Source: Candidatus Izemoplasma sp. (GTDB taxonomy: Bacteria; Bacillota_I; Bacilli_A; Izemoplasmatales; Izemoplasmataceae). From it: DNA of 5,419 bases. Where the stretch lies: positions 1 to 5,419 of the forward strand of contig SKIY01000107.1 of the NCBI GenBank assembly GCA_007116205.1. The letters are read 5' to 3'. The number at the start of each line of letters is the position of its first letter. Positions within the stretch are counted from its first letter, which is position 1. Shown piece by piece: positions 5,291-5,419 of this stretch. Below the pieces are notes generated by a model. That model saw only the letters and a program-made list of their open reading frames with translations. It was not told the DNA's origin and made no database searches. Both the position numbers and the translations under genes were made by a program.

Positions 5291-5419
5291 TTAACCTCTA
5301 TACTGTTTGTTATGGAATTTTTTAAGATTATAGCCAATTGCTATTAAGTTCAGTTCTAACTTTATACCTGAAAATAGCGTTCTCGTAAATCGACGAAACT
5401 TCATATCTTCTTTAATGAC
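5291..5419 (-). CDS. C-terminal 42 residues of an IS1182-like DDE transposase (partial)
   Basis: The minus-strand frame enters from the window edge and ends with TAA at 5291-5293. The residues begin VIKEDMKFRRFTRTLF and continue with SGIKLELNLIAIGYNLKK, then FHNKQYRG. The pattern "I-K-x-D-x-x-F-R-R-F ... K-x-E-x-x-L-x-x-I-x-Y-N-L-K-K-x-H" is the well-known tail of IS1182/DDE_Tnp_1 transposases, where the last helix follows the catalytic glutamate. The catalytic residues themselves are outside the window, so activity cannot be judged. No frameshift or stop is seen in this part. Confidence 0.82.
   Translation of the reverse strand, partial: VIKEDMKFRRFTRTLFSGIKLELNLIAIGYNLKKFHNKQYRG

Larger units (their letters stand above)
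5144..5419 (-). mobile_element. Insertion sequence, IS1182-like (3' end only, runs off window)
   Basis: Contains the C-terminus of an IS1182-like transposase and about 150 nt of non-coding end. The predicted outer end begins GGGGCTGTAAAGAATTGAAG (5144-5163), a GGGGCTGT start as often seen at terminal repeats of this family; the other end lies beyond the window, so neither the inverted repeat nor a target duplication can be confirmed. The element begins 34 bp after the stop of the M55 remnant, so it did not itself disrupt that gene. Confidence 0.7.

Noticed and set aside
1..5419. tRNA, rRNA genes or a CRISPR array
   Set aside because: No cloverleaf with a GTTCRA-type T-arm, no rRNA signature and no regularly spaced direct repeats were found by eye on either strand.

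Overview
The window looks like a chromosomal piece of a low-GC Bacillota, most likely a Bacillaceae-type organism. Evidence: AT-rich DNA, AAGGAGG-type ribosome binding sites, sigma-A promoters with extended -10 elements, a near-consensus CcpA cre site, a Gram-positive lipoprotein, and a gamma-glutamyltransferase resembling Bacillus subtilis YwrD. The very acidic secreted lipoprotein would fit a salt-tolerant species, but that is only a guess.

Layout, left to right. (1) 1-89: the last 29 codons of a membrane protein, probably a TauE/SafE-type permease, on the + strand. It converges through a bidirectional terminator on an intact minus-strand gamma-glutamyltransferase (117-1730). (2) 1731-2009: a divergent regulatory region with a minus promoter for the transferase, a well-formed + promoter with a cre box at its predicted transcription start, and a 10-bp inverted repeat abutting the -35 box. 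This + promoter drives a 137-residue lipoprotein that is essentially one starch-binding (CBM26-like) domain on a lipid anchor, ended by a bidirectional terminator. (3) 2450-3264: apparently empty, but it holds a heavily decayed minus-strand aldo/keto reductase with several stops and frameshifts; its catalytic tetrad is still readable. (4) 3383-4294: an intact PLP-dependent enzyme of the ACC deaminase / D-cysteine desulfhydrase family. (5) 4306-5109: 11 bp downstream, a decayed gene for an M55 (DppA-like) D-aminopeptidase with three stops and at least two frameshifts. (6) 5144-5419: the 3' end of an IS1182-like insertion sequence whose minus-strand transposase runs off the window.

How the genes fit together. 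The PLP enzyme and the M55 peptidase look like a former two-gene operon. A plausible job was D-amino acid salvage: D-aminopeptidase releases free D-amino acids and the PLP lyase/deaminase breaks them down. Only the second step survives. The gamma-glutamyltransferase handles gamma-glutamyl peptides, and the lipoprotein should sit on the outer surface and bind alpha-glucans under carbon catabolite control. The 2450-5419 half, with two pseudogenes and an IS end, looks like a decaying segment in which one catabolic gene stays open.
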